Part shown: piece after piece, positions 7,511-15,437 of the stretch
Layout: each line of letters begins with the position of its first letter
Position numbering within the stretch: position 1 is the stretch's first letter
DNA from: Bacteroidales bacterium
Lineage (GTDB): Bacteria > Bacteroidota > Bacteroidia > Bacteroidales > UBA932
Direction of reading: 5' to 3'
Assembly (NCBI GenBank): GCA_017550025.1
Contig: JAFYLU010000044.1
Span: 1-46,926 of the forward strand
Length of the DNA stretch: 46,926 nucleotides
The notes under the pieces: generated by a model
The model's database searches: none
Told to the model about the DNA's origin: nothing
Seen by the model: only the letters and a program-made list of their open reading frames with translations
Translations under genes and position numbers: made by a program

Positions 7511-8848
7511 ATGAATAGAAGACACATAAGGGTAATAGACAACATCATCATGGCGGTCTGCCTGATATCCGCTGCTGTCATATCTGCAGGTTGCGATCCT
7601 TTCTGCGGAGATATCAGCAATGATCCGCCGACACCGGAAGAAATAAGCAGACGCAACGTACTCCTGCTATATTCGGCAGGATACAACGACCTGTCACAGT
7701 TCCTCGACAGCGATGTCAGCGAACTCAAGTCAGGATGGCTCCCGAGCAATAAGGGAGCAGACAACATTTTGCTTGTATACAAGCACAACACGGTTTCACA
7801 CAAGAATTTCAGTACTCCCAATGCCCCCGACCTTATCAGGATCTACAAGGACAATAAAGGCAATGTGATTTCAGATACTCTCAAGACTTTTTCATCTGAA
7901 AGCATATCATCATCAGCCCGGATGCTCAACGAAGTACTCACTTTCGTAAAGGAGGAATTCCCTGCCAAAGGGTATGGAATGATATTCTCTTCGCATGCCA
8001 CCGGCTATCTGCCTGCAGGATATTACAGCAACCCGACAAACTATCAGTATCAGGAAGGTCCTGAACTTTTTGGCACAGGCATTTTCTCCGATCCGGTACC
8101 GGTACCGTATGTAGAGGTGGAACATGACCCGTCACTTCCTATGGTAAAAAGTATCGGACAAGACCACCGGAAGTCCGGTGGAGGATTGATATCATATGAG
8201 ATGGAACTTCAGGATTTTGCGGATGCCATTCCCATGAAGCTGGATTACATACTCTTTGACACATGTTTTATGGGAGGCATCGAAGTCGCATACGAATTAA
8301 AGGACAAGTGCCGCCGTATAGGATTCTCACAGGCAGAGGTATTGGCTGAAGGCTTTAACTACAACACCCTTACCACCCATCTGCTGCAGAATCCCGAACC
8401 AGACCCGCAAGGAGTGTGCGCGGACTATTTCCAGCAGTATGACATCGAATCCGGCGTGCACAGGTCTGCAACCATTTCCTACATAGACTGTGAGATGCTC
8501 GAGCCTCTGGCAGAAGTCTGCAGAGACCTTTTCTCTATACACAGCAACGGAATCAGCTGGATCAGACCGAACAATGTACAGAGGTTCTACAGATCGGACA
8601 AGCACTGGTTCTATGACCTTGAAAGCATCATATTCGAATCCGGCGCGACAAAGGAAGAGATCAGCAGGCTGCATGATGCCCTCAAGGGATGCGTGCTGTA
8701 TGCTGCCCACACGCCTACATTCATGCTTGAGTTCGAGATCAACACCTTTTCGGGATTCAGCATGTACCTGCCAAGCAATGGCAGTGTGGAACTCAACAAA
8801 TACTATAAGACCCTGAAATGGAACAAAGCGACCGGTCTGGTCAAATAA
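7511..8848 (+). CDS. Clostripain-family (C11) cysteine peptidase, lipoprotein
   Basis: 445 residues with a lipoprotein signal (VISAGC, C28). The first strand NVLLLYSAGYNDLSQFL and the His/Cys dyad match family C11: H162 in IFSSHATGYLPAG and C252 in ILFDTCFMGGIEVAYEL. C11 enzymes of gut Bacteroidales (clostripain, fragipain, PmC11) usually cleave after Arg or Lys and often self-activate. Here the specificity is not visible. The protein is probably surface or periplasmic. It has its own promoter box and is followed by the rplY promoter, so it is likely monocistronic. Confidence 0.85.
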   Translation: MNRRHIRVIDNIIMAVCLISAAVISAGCDPFCGDISNDPPTPEEISRRNVLLLYSAGYNDLSQFLDSDVSELKSGWLPSNKGADNILLVYKHNTVSHKNFSTPNAPDLIRIYKDNKGNVISDTLKTFSSESISSSARMLNEVLTFVKEEFPAKGYGMIFSSHATGYLPAGYYSNPTNYQYQEGPELFGTGIFSDPVPVPYVEVEHDPSLPMVKSIGQDHRKSGGGLISYEMELQDFADAIPMKLDYILFDTCFMGGIEVAYELKDKCRRIGFSQAEVLAEGFNYNTLTTHLLQNPEPDPQGVCADYFQQYDIESGVHRSATISYIDCEMLEPLAEVCRDLFSIHSNGISWIRPNNVQRFYRSDKHWFYDLESIIFESGATKEEISRLHDALKGCVLYAAHTPTFMLEFEINTFSGFSMYLPSNGSVELNKYYKTLKWNKATGLVK

Positions 8849-8863
8849 AAATAGCCGTAATCT

Positions 8864-8893
8864 TTTGAGATTTAAATAATTTATCTATCTTTG
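8864..8893 (+). promoter_or_regulatory. Promoter of the rplY-pth operon
   Basis: TTTG (8864-8867), an 18-base spacer and TATCTTTG (8886-8893) fit the Bacteroidetes consensus. The predicted transcript starts near 8898, about 100 bases before rplY. Confidence 0.7.
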
Positions 8894-8902
8894 CGGCCCC
8901 AT

Positions 8903-8966
8903 AAAAAGCAGCGTTGCTTTTTGGTGCAATGGGTTTTTTCGAAGAAAACCGGTTTTTCTCGAAAAA
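8903..8966 (+). promoter_or_regulatory. Structured leader of rplY: three stacked hairpins
   Basis: Hairpin 1 (8903-8922) is AAAAAGCA/TGCTTTTT around GCGT, a short terminator shape. Hairpin 2 (8932-8950) pairs GGTTTT with AAAACC. Hairpin 3 (8953-8966) pairs TTTTT with AAAAA. The AAAACC arm of hairpin 2 can instead pair with the following GGTTTT (8951-8956), so two mutually exclusive folds exist. This suggests a cis-acting leader of a ribosomal-protein operon. No match to a named leader was recognised. Confidence 0.45.
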
Positions 8967-8996
8967 ATGAGTAACACATTTTAATTTTTTAAGACA

Positions 8997-9596
8997 ATGA
9001 AACACATTGAACTCAAGGGCCAGGTTCGCGAAGCTGGCAACAAGGCGTCAGTTAAGGCTGTACGCAGAGCAGGACAGATTCCATGCAACATCTATGGTCT
9101 CGGTATCGAGAACGTGCTTTTCACAATCGACGCACAGGATCTCAAGACTATCACTCACACTCCTAACTCATACATCGTTGACCTCGAGCTCAACAACGGC
9201 CAGACTCTTAACGCAGTGCTTCACGAGGTACAGTATCATCCTGTAACTGACGAGGCCCTCCACGTAGATTTCCTCGCAGTATGCGACAGCAAGCCTGTAA
9301 CTATCGAGGTTCCTGTTAAGGTTGTAGGACACTCAGAGGGTGTTAAGATGGGTGGTAAGCTCCTCGTTTCAAGCCGCAAGCTCCGCGTAAGCGCTATGAT
9401 GGACAAGCTTCCTGATATCCTCGAGGTTGATTCAACTCCACTCAAGATCGGTAAGCAGATCGTTGCAGGTGACCTCAACTACGATGGCGTTACAATCGTA
9501 TCTCCAAAGGCTACTATCATCTGCTCTGTTCGTCCTACCCGTGCTACACAGCAGGCTAAGATGGAGGCTCAGCAGACAGGTAAGAAGAAGAAGTAA
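8997..9596 (+). CDS. rplY: 50S ribosomal protein L25/general stress protein Ctc
   Basis: 199 residues, the long (CTC/TL5) form. The N-terminal L25 domain (about 5-92) has VREAGNKASVKAVRRAGQIPCNIYG and the C-terminal beta domain (about 97-180) has VPVKVVGHSEGVKMGG. The tail is lysine-rich (GKKKK). It binds 5S rRNA in the large subunit. Codons look like those of highly expressed genes (CTC, AAG, CGC), as in tpiA and nusA. It is 19 bases upstream of pth, which points to co-transcription, and a structured leader precedes it. Confidence 0.95.
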   Translation: MKHIELKGQVREAGNKASVKAVRRAGQIPCNIYGLGIENVLFTIDAQDLKTITHTPNSYIVDLELNNGQTLNAVLHEVQYHPVTDEALHVDFLAVCDSKPVTIEVPVKVVGHSEGVKMGGKLLVSSRKLRVSAMMDKLPDILEVDSTPLKIGKQIVAGDLNYDGVTIVSPKATIICSVRPTRATQQAKMEAQQTGKKKK

Positions 9597-9615
9597 TCTG
9601 ACTACTTGATTCGGC

Positions 9616-10209
9616 ATGAATTATTTGATCGTCGGTTTAGGTAACATCGGCGTCGAATATGCCAACACCAGACATAACATGGGATTTATGGTATTGGATG
9701 CCTGGGCACAGGCATCCAATATTGTTTTTGAGTCTGGAAGATATGGCTGCACGGCGACGATTTCGTTCAAGGGCAGGAAATTCACACTTCTCAAGCCTTC
9801 GACTTACATGAATCTCAGCGGAAAGGCTGTAAGATACTGGATGAATGAGCTGAAGATACAGCCGGAGAACCTTCTGGTCATATCTGACGACCTCAACATC
9901 CCTTTCGGCACCCTGCGTCTTCGCAAGAACGGCAGTGCAGGAGGACATAACGGACTTACGAACATCAATGAACTGATCGGTACCCAGGAGTATGCAAGAA
10001 TAAGGGTCGGCATCGGCAATGATTTCGGAAGAGGTCAGCAGGTCGGATATGTTCTCGGCGAATTGAGCGACGAAGAGACACAGGAGATGCCGGAGATCTG
10101 CAAAAGAGTCATCGAGGGTGTGAAAGCATGGGCGACAATCGGTCCTGACAGGGCGATGAATGTCGTAAACACCAAGCCAAAGCCACAGCAAAAAGCACCC
10201 GAGCAATAA
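9616..10209 (+). CDS. pth: Peptidyl-tRNA hydrolase
   Basis: 197 residues, normal for bacterial Pth. The start MNYLIVGLGNIGVEYANTRHNMGF contains the catalytic His (H20) and its Asn neighbour. KPSTYMNLSGKAV and ISDDLNIPFG follow, the latter with the conserved Asp that activates the His. The enzyme recycles tRNA from prematurely released peptidyl-tRNA. It follows rplY in one operon, a common pairing in bacteria. The C-terminus (KPKPQQKAPEQ) is a short, probably disordered tail. Confidence 0.95.
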   Translation: MNYLIVGLGNIGVEYANTRHNMGFMVLDAWAQASNIVFESGRYGCTATISFKGRKFTLLKPSTYMNLSGKAVRYWMNELKIQPENLLVISDDLNIPFGTLRLRKNGSAGGHNGLTNINELIGTQEYARIRVGIGNDFGRGQQVGYVLGELSDEETQEMPEICKRVIEGVKAWATIGPDRAMNVVNTKPKPQQKAPEQ

Positions 10210-10324
10210 GGCAACACCTTGAAAACAACAATTTTAGCAACAAAAATTTGTTTTTTCGCAGTAATCTTCATAACTTGGCGGAAGTTTTAAAATTCTTTAA
10301 CGAACTATTTAAAATTTCAACACA

Positions 10325-10498
10325 ATGAAAGAGATTGTAGATCAGATCAAGGCAGAGTACGAAGTTTTCGCAAAGAACGCTGAGGCTCAGGTAGAAAAAG
10401 GCAACAAGGCTGCTGGAGCACGCGCTCGCAAGGCTGCTTTGAATCTCATGAAGTTGATGAAGGATTTCAGAAAGGAGTCTGTTGAGGCTACAAAGTAA
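10325..10498 (+). CDS. Histone H1-like small basic protein (Bacteroidetes type)
   Basis: A 57-residue protein, MKEIVDQIKAEYEVFAKNA..., ending with KDFRKESVEATK. It is helical and lysine-rich with the central GNKAAGARARKAALNLMKLMKDFRK pattern of the Bacteroidetes histone H1/Hc1-like family. Relatives are thought to bind DNA, but their role is poorly defined. It lies 115 bases after pth. An imperfect promoter (TTTG 10247-10250, 20 bases, TAACTTGG at 10271) may serve it, and the strong terminator at 10518-10545 follows its stop. Strong codon bias suggests high expression. Confidence 0.8.
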   Translation: MKEIVDQIKAEYEVFAKNAEAQVEKGNKAAGARARKAALNLMKLMKDFRKESVEATK

Positions 10499-10517
10499 TC
10501 CACATCCGGAAATTAAG

Positions 10518-10545
10518 AAGCTGTCCTTCGGGGCAGCTTTTTTTT
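10518..10545 (+). terminator. Intrinsic terminator after the H1-like gene
   Basis: A 9-bp stem (AAGCTGTCC with GGGCAGCTT, one G-U pair) closed by a UUCG tetraloop is followed by an uninterrupted run of T. It starts 19 bases after the stop codon. Confidence 0.9.
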
Positions 10546-10558
10546 GTCACAACATGTC

Positions 10559-10594
10559 AAGGGGGCTGAAGAAAACATATCTTCAAGCCCCCTT
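10559..10594. other. Long imperfect hairpin between convergent genes
   Basis: The arms AAGGGGGCTGAAGA and TCTTCAAGCCCCCTT pair over about 14 bp with one bulged A around a 7-base loop. Neither strand shows a T-run after it, so it is not a standard intrinsic terminator. It could mark the 3' end of the minus-strand PCMD-like gene (stop at 10682) by another route. Confidence 0.4.
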
Positions 10595-10681
10595 AAACGT
10601 GTACTAAAACCTAAACCTGATATATAGATGCAAGTCCCATGCATAACGCTGCATCACACCTGCATTTTTTTCTAAAAAAAA

Positions 10682-11659
10682 TTACATCACCACTTCAATG
10701 TTATCCACCCACACGGTATTGCCTACTCCCCCGTAGAACGCTTTGCCGCAGCTCGAGATGACATGAATCATAAGATGAGTAGGCTTCGTTCCCGGCTGAG
10801 CCCATCCGTCCTCGTATATCATCACATTCTTTCCACGGCTGTTCAAGGCATGATAAGCCGACTCCGGGTCTGTCTTGAGTCCCATATATTCTTCATATTC
10901 AGGCTGACCTGTCATATCCCCGTAAAAGATAGGAATCTCATAACCGTTTATCCATTCCGGTATATCTTCGGATATCCTCACGATTCCGGTTCCGACACGA
11001 AGAGCATGTACGTCTCCATTCTCATCTTCCCACCTTTTCTGAAGCATGACAGTTATCTCCGCCGAATCATTGTAGCCCATCGGCTTGAGCTTTGAGAAGC
11101 CGGTACCTCTGATCACTTCATGCCCCACATCCGCCTTTATATCCATCTTCACCGATTTAGGACAGCTTGTGAAAGGCACCCCGTACAGCACCTTCGCCAT
11201 CGGATCTTTTGTCGTAGTGATTGGTTCAGGAAGAGCTCCGACAAGAAGAGCTCCCTGGCATGTAACATCCATGTCTATGACACCCAAGGCCTTCACTTCC
11301 TCGATATGAGTCTCGATTCTCGCGCAATAGCCGTCCCCTCTCTTTTCCGGGAATACGGTATTATTGGTCTTGACCACGCCGGCAACGATCGCGAGCACAT
11401 TGTTTGTCCTCCATATATATCCTTCCGGAGCCTTGAACGGAGTCTTGTTGGTTACAAGAGTGTCCTGATTTCCGTAGAACTCATACAGGTACTCCGTATT
11501 GCCACCGATGATTCCAGACTCCTTTACCTCGCGGAGACACCAGTTGTCAAAACGCCCCCCCGATTTAATCAGACGGACTGTTTTTTCATCCTGGGCATCA
11601 GCATGATGCAATGAAAGAAGTGCACACACTGAAAGCGCAAATATTCTTGTTCTTCTCAT
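10682..11659 (-). CDS. Secreted protein with PCMD-like domain
   Basis: 325 residues with a clear signal peptide (MRRTRIFALSVCALLSLHHADAQ). The rest looks like beta-rich secreted protein. The C-terminal third (TKPTHLMIHVISSCGKAFYGGVGNTVWVDNIEVV) resembles the 'putative carbohydrate metabolism domain' of Bacteroidetes, a carbohydrate-binding-like sandwich ending in a VDNIEVV strand. Ligand and role are unknown. It is divergent from the M6 protease gene and has a TATCTTTG -7 box at 11690-11697. The family call rests on motif memory, not a search. Confidence 0.6.
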   Translation of the reverse strand: MRRTRIFALSVCALLSLHHADAQDEKTVRLIKSGGRFDNWCLREVKESGIIGGNTEYLYEFYGNQDTLVTNKTPFKAPEGYIWRTNNVLAIVAGVVKTNNTVFPEKRGDGYCARIETHIEEVKALGVIDMDVTCQGALLVGALPEPITTTKDPMAKVLYGVPFTSCPKSVKMDIKADVGHEVIRGTGFSKLKPMGYNDSAEITVMLQKRWEDENGDVHALRVGTGIVRISEDIPEWINGYEIPIFYGDMTGQPEYEEYMGLKTDPESAYHALNSRGKNVMIYEDGWAQPGTKPTHLMIHVISSCGKAFYGGVGNTVWVDNIEVVM

Positions 11660-11689
11660 AAAAAATGTCTAAATATGCAATTCCATCTG

Positions 11690-11697
11690 CAAAGATA
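11690..11697 (-). promoter_or_regulatory. -7 box of the PCMD-like gene
   Basis: The minus strand reads TATCTTTG, about 30 bases before the start codon at 11659. No -33 TTTG was found at the usual distance. Confidence 0.5.
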
Positions 11698-11733
11698 CTG
11701 GTTTTTATAATAAAAAACATACCGGAACGGACG

Positions 11734-13950
11734 ATGAAACTCAAAACGATAATTTTCATTCTGATATATCTCATTTTCCTGCCGGCCATGGCAGGCCCGG
11801 CAAGACGAGGCCTGATTCCACTGACCCAGCCTGACGGGACAGTATTCAATGCCGTCTTCCGTGGAGACGAGTTCCTGCGCATAAAGACAACGGCAGAAGG
11901 CCATGCCATAATACAGGATGAGGAGGGATGGTGGTGCTATGCCGGATTTGACGGAACGGGCTGCAGATATAGCAGCGGATTCAGGGTCGGAACAGATGTG
12001 CCGGACGAAGTCCTGGTCAAAAGCAAGGATATTCCTTATTCAGTATTATCACAAAATGCGGCACAGCACAGAAATACGGGCGACAATCCTGCACAGACGA
12101 TGCGTCGTGTCATGGAAAAGGTGCAGACCAGATCCGGTGAAAAAACCGTAAAGCATGCGATCGTAATCCTCGCCCAATACAGCGACGTATCATTCAGCAA
12201 CAACCGACAGAGCTTCGTCGACCTGCTGACTCAAAAAGGATATTCTGCAAATGGTGCAGAGGGCTGTGCAAAGGACTATTTCGACGCACAGTTCAACGGG
12301 AAGGTGGAATTTTCATTCGAGGTCAGTACGGTGGTCACCCTTCCGGGCACCAGAGCATATTATGGTGCAAACAACGCAGGAGGGAACGACACCCGCGCAG
12401 CCGAAATGATCATAAATGCATGTCAGATTGCTGACAATGACATCGACTTTTCCATTTACGACGACGATGGCGACGGATTCGTTGACAATGTATTCGTCAT
12501 CTTTGCCGGAGGAGACGAAGCGAACGGTGACGGAGAAGACTGCATATGGTCCCACTCATGGAACATATATTACGGAGCCGGCTACAACATCAGCTTGGAC
12601 GGAAAGAAGCTCGGCAGATATGCATGTACAGCGGAATTTGACAAGACACTTGCGTCAAGCGGGTACAAGGACATACTCACGGGCATAGGAACATTCTGCC
12701 ATGAATTCAGCCATACGCTCGGCCTGATGGACATGTACGATACGGATTATGAAGGAAGCGGAGGACTATCTTCAGGGCTATGGCTTTCAACCTCGCTGAT
12801 GGACAATGGCAATCGGAACAACAATGGCAACACACCTCCGTATTTCAATGCCATAGAACGCGAGATGCTCGGCATAAGCACCCCCGTCATAATCGATTCC
12901 GACGGCTCGTACAGGCTTGAGCCAGTCAGCGACAACGGCATGGCTTACCGCATAAACACAGACAATGAAAACGAGTATTATCTGATAGAATGCAGGTCCG
13001 GAAAGGACTGGGACAGCCATGCAGGTGGCAGCGGAATGCTCATTTATCATATCGACCGTTCCGACAGGGGCTCCGGATACTCGACAGAATTCGGAAAAGA
13101 GCTCAATGCAGCGGAACGGTGGGGGCATAATGAGGTGAACTGCAACCCCGCACATCAGTGCGCAGATCTTCTCGAGGCTGACGGCAGGCAGGATTCGTTC
13201 TCCGGACAGAACGATCTGTACAATCAGTCCGACAACATAAACGGAGTGTTTTTCCCGTATTCAGGAATAACGTCCATCACCCCTGAAGGTCAGCCGGGCT
13301 TCAGATTCTGGAGCGGATCATCCGGAAAGGCATCAATAACCAACATAAGAAAGGACGGAGACGACATAATGTTCAGCGTCATCGGATTCTCCGAAGACTC
13401 AACACCTCCTGTTCCGAAGAACATAAGGCACGAGGTCTTCGCCGACGCAGCCATCATATCTTTCGAGAGCAGCAGAATCTTCGACGGGGAAGCTGTAATT
13501 GAATACGGAAGGACAGGACAGGGCACTGTAAGCAAGACCATAAAGGCATATGAGCCGGGCAAGTTCGCTGCAGTCATAGAAAATCTGGAAAGCGGAAACA
13601 GGACATATACCGCGACCATTGCATTTTCAATCAACGGCATCATCGGTGAAAGTGAAAGCGTCTCCTTCATGACCAAGAAGGCGCCGACGGTCGGCTGGCC
13701 TTTCATTTACATGGGCAGCACCGCAAAAGACAAAGAAGGTCATATCCCGGCAGGAACGGAAATCCCTTTGAGGACATACAACACAGGAAATGCAGCTGAA
13801 GTCTCATGGACTTTCAACGGCACCCCTGTAGATGCAGAAAGAACAGGATATTTCACAGTAAGTGAAAGCGGGACCCTGAAGGCACATATCATATGGAATG
13901 ACGGAAGCGAAGAAATCATTCTGAAGGAAATCATAACAGGAAGACCATGA
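11734..13950 (+). CDS. M6-family secreted metalloprotease (immune inhibitor A-like)
   Basis: 738 residues from the ATG at 11734. This start gives a clean signal peptide (MKLKTIIFILIYLIFLPAMA); the upstream ATG at 11665 would bury it. A propeptide-like region with TQPDGTVFNAVFRGDEF and a GWWCYA segment precedes the catalytic domain. The zinc motif HEFSHTLGLMD (323-333) is the M6 signature, and DDDGDGFVD (243-251) is a likely Ca2+ site. The C-terminal ~190 residues look like fibronectin-type beta domains. It is probably exported and degrades host or dietary protein. Its stop codon overlaps the start of the next gene (ATGA). Confidence 0.88.
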   Translation: MKLKTIIFILIYLIFLPAMAGPARRGLIPLTQPDGTVFNAVFRGDEFLRIKTTAEGHAIIQDEEGWWCYAGFDGTGCRYSSGFRVGTDVPDEVLVKSKDIPYSVLSQNAAQHRNTGDNPAQTMRRVMEKVQTRSGEKTVKHAIVILAQYSDVSFSNNRQSFVDLLTQKGYSANGAEGCAKDYFDAQFNGKVEFSFEVSTVVTLPGTRAYYGANNAGGNDTRAAEMIINACQIADNDIDFSIYDDDGDGFVDNVFVIFAGGDEANGDGEDCIWSHSWNIYYGAGYNISLDGKKLGRYACTAEFDKTLASSGYKDILTGIGTFCHEFSHTLGLMDMYDTDYEGSGGLSSGLWLSTSLMDNGNRNNNGNTPPYFNAIEREMLGISTPVIIDSDGSYRLEPVSDNGMAYRINTDNENEYYLIECRSGKDWDSHAGGSGMLIYHIDRSDRGSGYSTEFGKELNAAERWGHNEVNCNPAHQCADLLEADGRQDSFSGQNDLYNQSDNINGVFFPYSGITSITPEGQPGFRFWSGSSGKASITNIRKDGDDIMFSVIGFSEDSTPPVPKNIRHEVFADAAIISFESSRIFDGEAVIEYGRTGQGTVSKTIKAYEPGKFAAVIENLESGNRTYTATIAFSINGIIGESESVSFMTKKAPTVGWPFIYMGSTAKDKEGHIPAGTEIPLRTYNTGNAAEVSWTFNGTPVDAERTGYFTVSESGTLKAHIIWNDGSEEIILKEIITGRP

Positions 13951-14351
13951 TCAGAAAGGCTATCATATTGATTATCATTGCTGTTGCAGCATCAAGCGGC
14001 TGCAGATACGACATCGACGAAGTGCTGCTGATGCGCAATGACATATCCATGACATGGAAAGGAAAGGAGCAGATGGCATATGATCCGCTTGACTGCCAGC
14101 TCTCACATAATCATGAGACAAATACATTCAGGGTTTATGATGATGCCCTGGCAAACTGGTTCATGATATCATGTCAGACCAGGCCATCCCATGAAGGTCA
14201 GGAACTTACCGCCGATGTTTCCTGGACTACACATAACGACACGAAGCACGAAAAAGGCCTGACATTCAGAGTGGAGAAGATTGACCAGACAGGGCAGGTC
14301 TGGATGTGGAACAAGTCCAAAAACATAGGAATAGTCATAAAAAACTTATAA
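13947..14351 (+). CDS. Small lipoprotein of unknown function, coupled to the M6 protease
   Basis: 134 residues. The N-terminus MIRKAIILIIIAVAASSGC gives a lipoprotein signal with C19. The mature part is short and beta-rich, with many Trp, His and Asn and no motif I recognise (ISMTWKGKEQM, VSWTTHND, VWMWNKSKNIGIVI). The start codon overlaps the protease stop by four bases (ATGA), which implies translational coupling. A partner, inhibitor or anchoring role for the protease is an inference from this arrangement. Start and reading frame look sound. Confidence 0.7.
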   Translation: MIRKAIILIIIAVAASSGCRYDIDEVLLMRNDISMTWKGKEQMAYDPLDCQLSHNHETNTFRVYDDALANWFMISCQTRPSHEGQELTADVSWTTHNDTKHEKGLTFRVEKIDQTGQVWMWNKSKNIGIVIKNL

Positions 14352-14362
14352 ATTTGCACCCG

Positions 14363-14394
14363 CATTTTCTCATTTTCCGCCGAAGATGGGAAAA
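14363..14394. repeat. 32-base repeat unit, first (partial) copy
   Basis: This starts CATTTTCTCATTTTCCGCC and ends GATGGGAAAA. The same 32-base unit is part of both longer repeats that follow (about 14435-14466 and 14588-14619), with one base change. TTTTCC and GGAAAA within it can pair as a short hairpin. Confidence 0.75.
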
Positions 14395-14397
14395 CAT

Positions 14398-14498
14398 CCC
14401 CACGGGGGTGATGACGCAGTCATCGGGGGTTGGACATTTTCTCATTTTCCGCCGAGGATGGGAAAAGGCTGAAAGAGGAAAACAACACACAACATATT
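14398..14498. repeat. 101-base direct repeat, copy 1
   Basis: It begins CCCCACGGGGGTGATGACGC and ends ACACAACATATT. Within it, GATGAC-GCA-GTCATC (14410-14424) is a perfect small hairpin flanked by CCCC and GGGGG, which can pair as an outer stem. It is repeated with few changes at 14551-14650, a spacing of 153 bases. Confidence 0.85.
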
Positions 14499-14515
14499 TG
14501 TGTTGATGTTAACAA

Positions 14516-14545
14516 GGCGGTCGCCGCCCGGCCCGGGAAGGGCCG
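14516..14545. other. Two GC-rich hairpins between the repeat copies
   Basis: GGCGG-TCG-CCGCC (14516-14528) and CGGCCC-GGGAA-GGGCCG (14529-14545) are perfect stems placed back to back. Together with the repeats they make the region upstream of tpiA highly structured if transcribed. No U-run follows. Confidence 0.6.
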
Positions 14546-14550
14546 AAATA

Positions 14551-14650
14551 CCCCACGGGGGTGATGACGCAGTCATCGGGGGTTGGACATTTTCTCATTT
14601 TCCGCCGAAGATGGGAAAAAGCCGAAAAAGGAAACAATACACAACATATT
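14551..14650. repeat. 100-base direct repeat, copy 2, in the tpiA upstream region
   Basis: Nearly identical to 14398-14498, including the GATGAC-GCA-GTCATC hairpin (14563-14577). Differences cluster in the A-rich end. The copy ends 27 bases before the tpiA start. The whole gap 14352-14677 holds only these repeats and hairpins. The short open frames across it are repeat-encoded and I do not regard them as genes. Confidence 0.85.
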
Positions 14651-14677
14651 ACAAATATTAATTAAAGAACAAAGAAA

Positions 14678-15430
14678 ATGAGAAAACACATCGTAGCAGG
14701 CAACTGGAAGATGAACACAACAGTTGCAGAGGGCGTAGAGCTCGCAAAGGCAGTAGTAGCAGCCTCGGCAGAGGTTCCGGCTGATGTAAAGCTTATCATC
14801 GCTCCCCCATTCACACACCTCTACCCTGTAGCTGAGGTTGTAAAGGGTTCGGCTGTAGGTCTTTCATCACAGAACTGCGCAAACAAGGAGAAGGGAGCCT
14901 ACACTGGTGAGGTTGCTGTCAACATGCTTGAGAGCGTAGGATGTCAGTATGTTATCCTCGGACATTCAGAGAGAAGAGAGTACTACGGTGAGACTGACGC
15001 TACACTCGTAGAGAAAGTAAAGCTCGCTCTTGCACAGGGTCTTTCTCCAATCTTCTGCATCGGTGAGAAGAAGGAGGAGCGCGAGGCTGGCCGCCACTTC
15101 GAGGTTGTTACAGAGCAGGTAAAGAATGTTCTTTTCGAGCTTACTCCAGAGCAGATGGCTAATGTAGTTGTCGCTTACGAGCCAGTTTGGGCTATCGGAA
15201 CAGGTCTTACTGCAACTGCAGAGCAGGCACAGGAGATCCACGCAGAGATCCGCAAGGTGCTTGCAGAGAAGTTCGGAGAGCTTGCTCAGGAGATCTCAAT
15301 CCTTTACGGCGGTTCATGCAACCCTACAAACGCAAAGGAGCTTTTCGCTTGCCCAGACATCGACGGTGGACTTATCGGTGGCGCTGCCCTCAAGGCTGAC
15401 AGCTTCCAGGCAATTGCACTTAGCTTCTAA
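14678..15430 (+). CDS. tpiA: Triosephosphate isomerase
   Basis: 250 residues, the standard size. Active-site residues are all present: N9 and K11 (AGNWKMN), H96 (ILGHSERR), E168 ([11 protein letters not shown]), and the phosphate-binding GGSCNP and GGLIGGAAL near the end. It interconverts dihydroxyacetone phosphate and glyceraldehyde-3-phosphate in glycolysis. Codon use is strongly biased, as expected for high expression. It lies 7 bases before the second M49-like gene, so the two are probably co-transcribed, and it follows the structured repeat region. Confidence 0.97.
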   Translation: MRKHIVAGNWKMNTTVAEGVELAKAVVAASAEVPADVKLIIAPPFTHLYPVAEVVKGSAVGLSSQNCANKEKGAYTGEVAVNMLESVGCQYVILGHSERREYYGETDATLVEKVKLALAQGLSPIFCIGEKKEEREAGRHFEVVTEQVKNVLFELTPEQMANVVVAYEPVWAIGTGLTATAEQAQEIHAEIRKVLAEKFGELAQEISILYGGSCNPTNAKELFACPDIDGGLIGGAALKADSFQAIALSF

Positions 15431-15437
15431 TCCTGTA

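Noticed and set aside
14306-14818. Small open frames across the repeat region before tpiA (both strands)
   Set aside because: Their sequence is made by the direct repeats and there is no start context. The repeats explain the open frames.
15168-15437. N-terminal extension of the M49-like protein into tpiA
   Set aside because: It overlaps tpiA in another frame and would bury the lipoprotein signal that starts at 15438.
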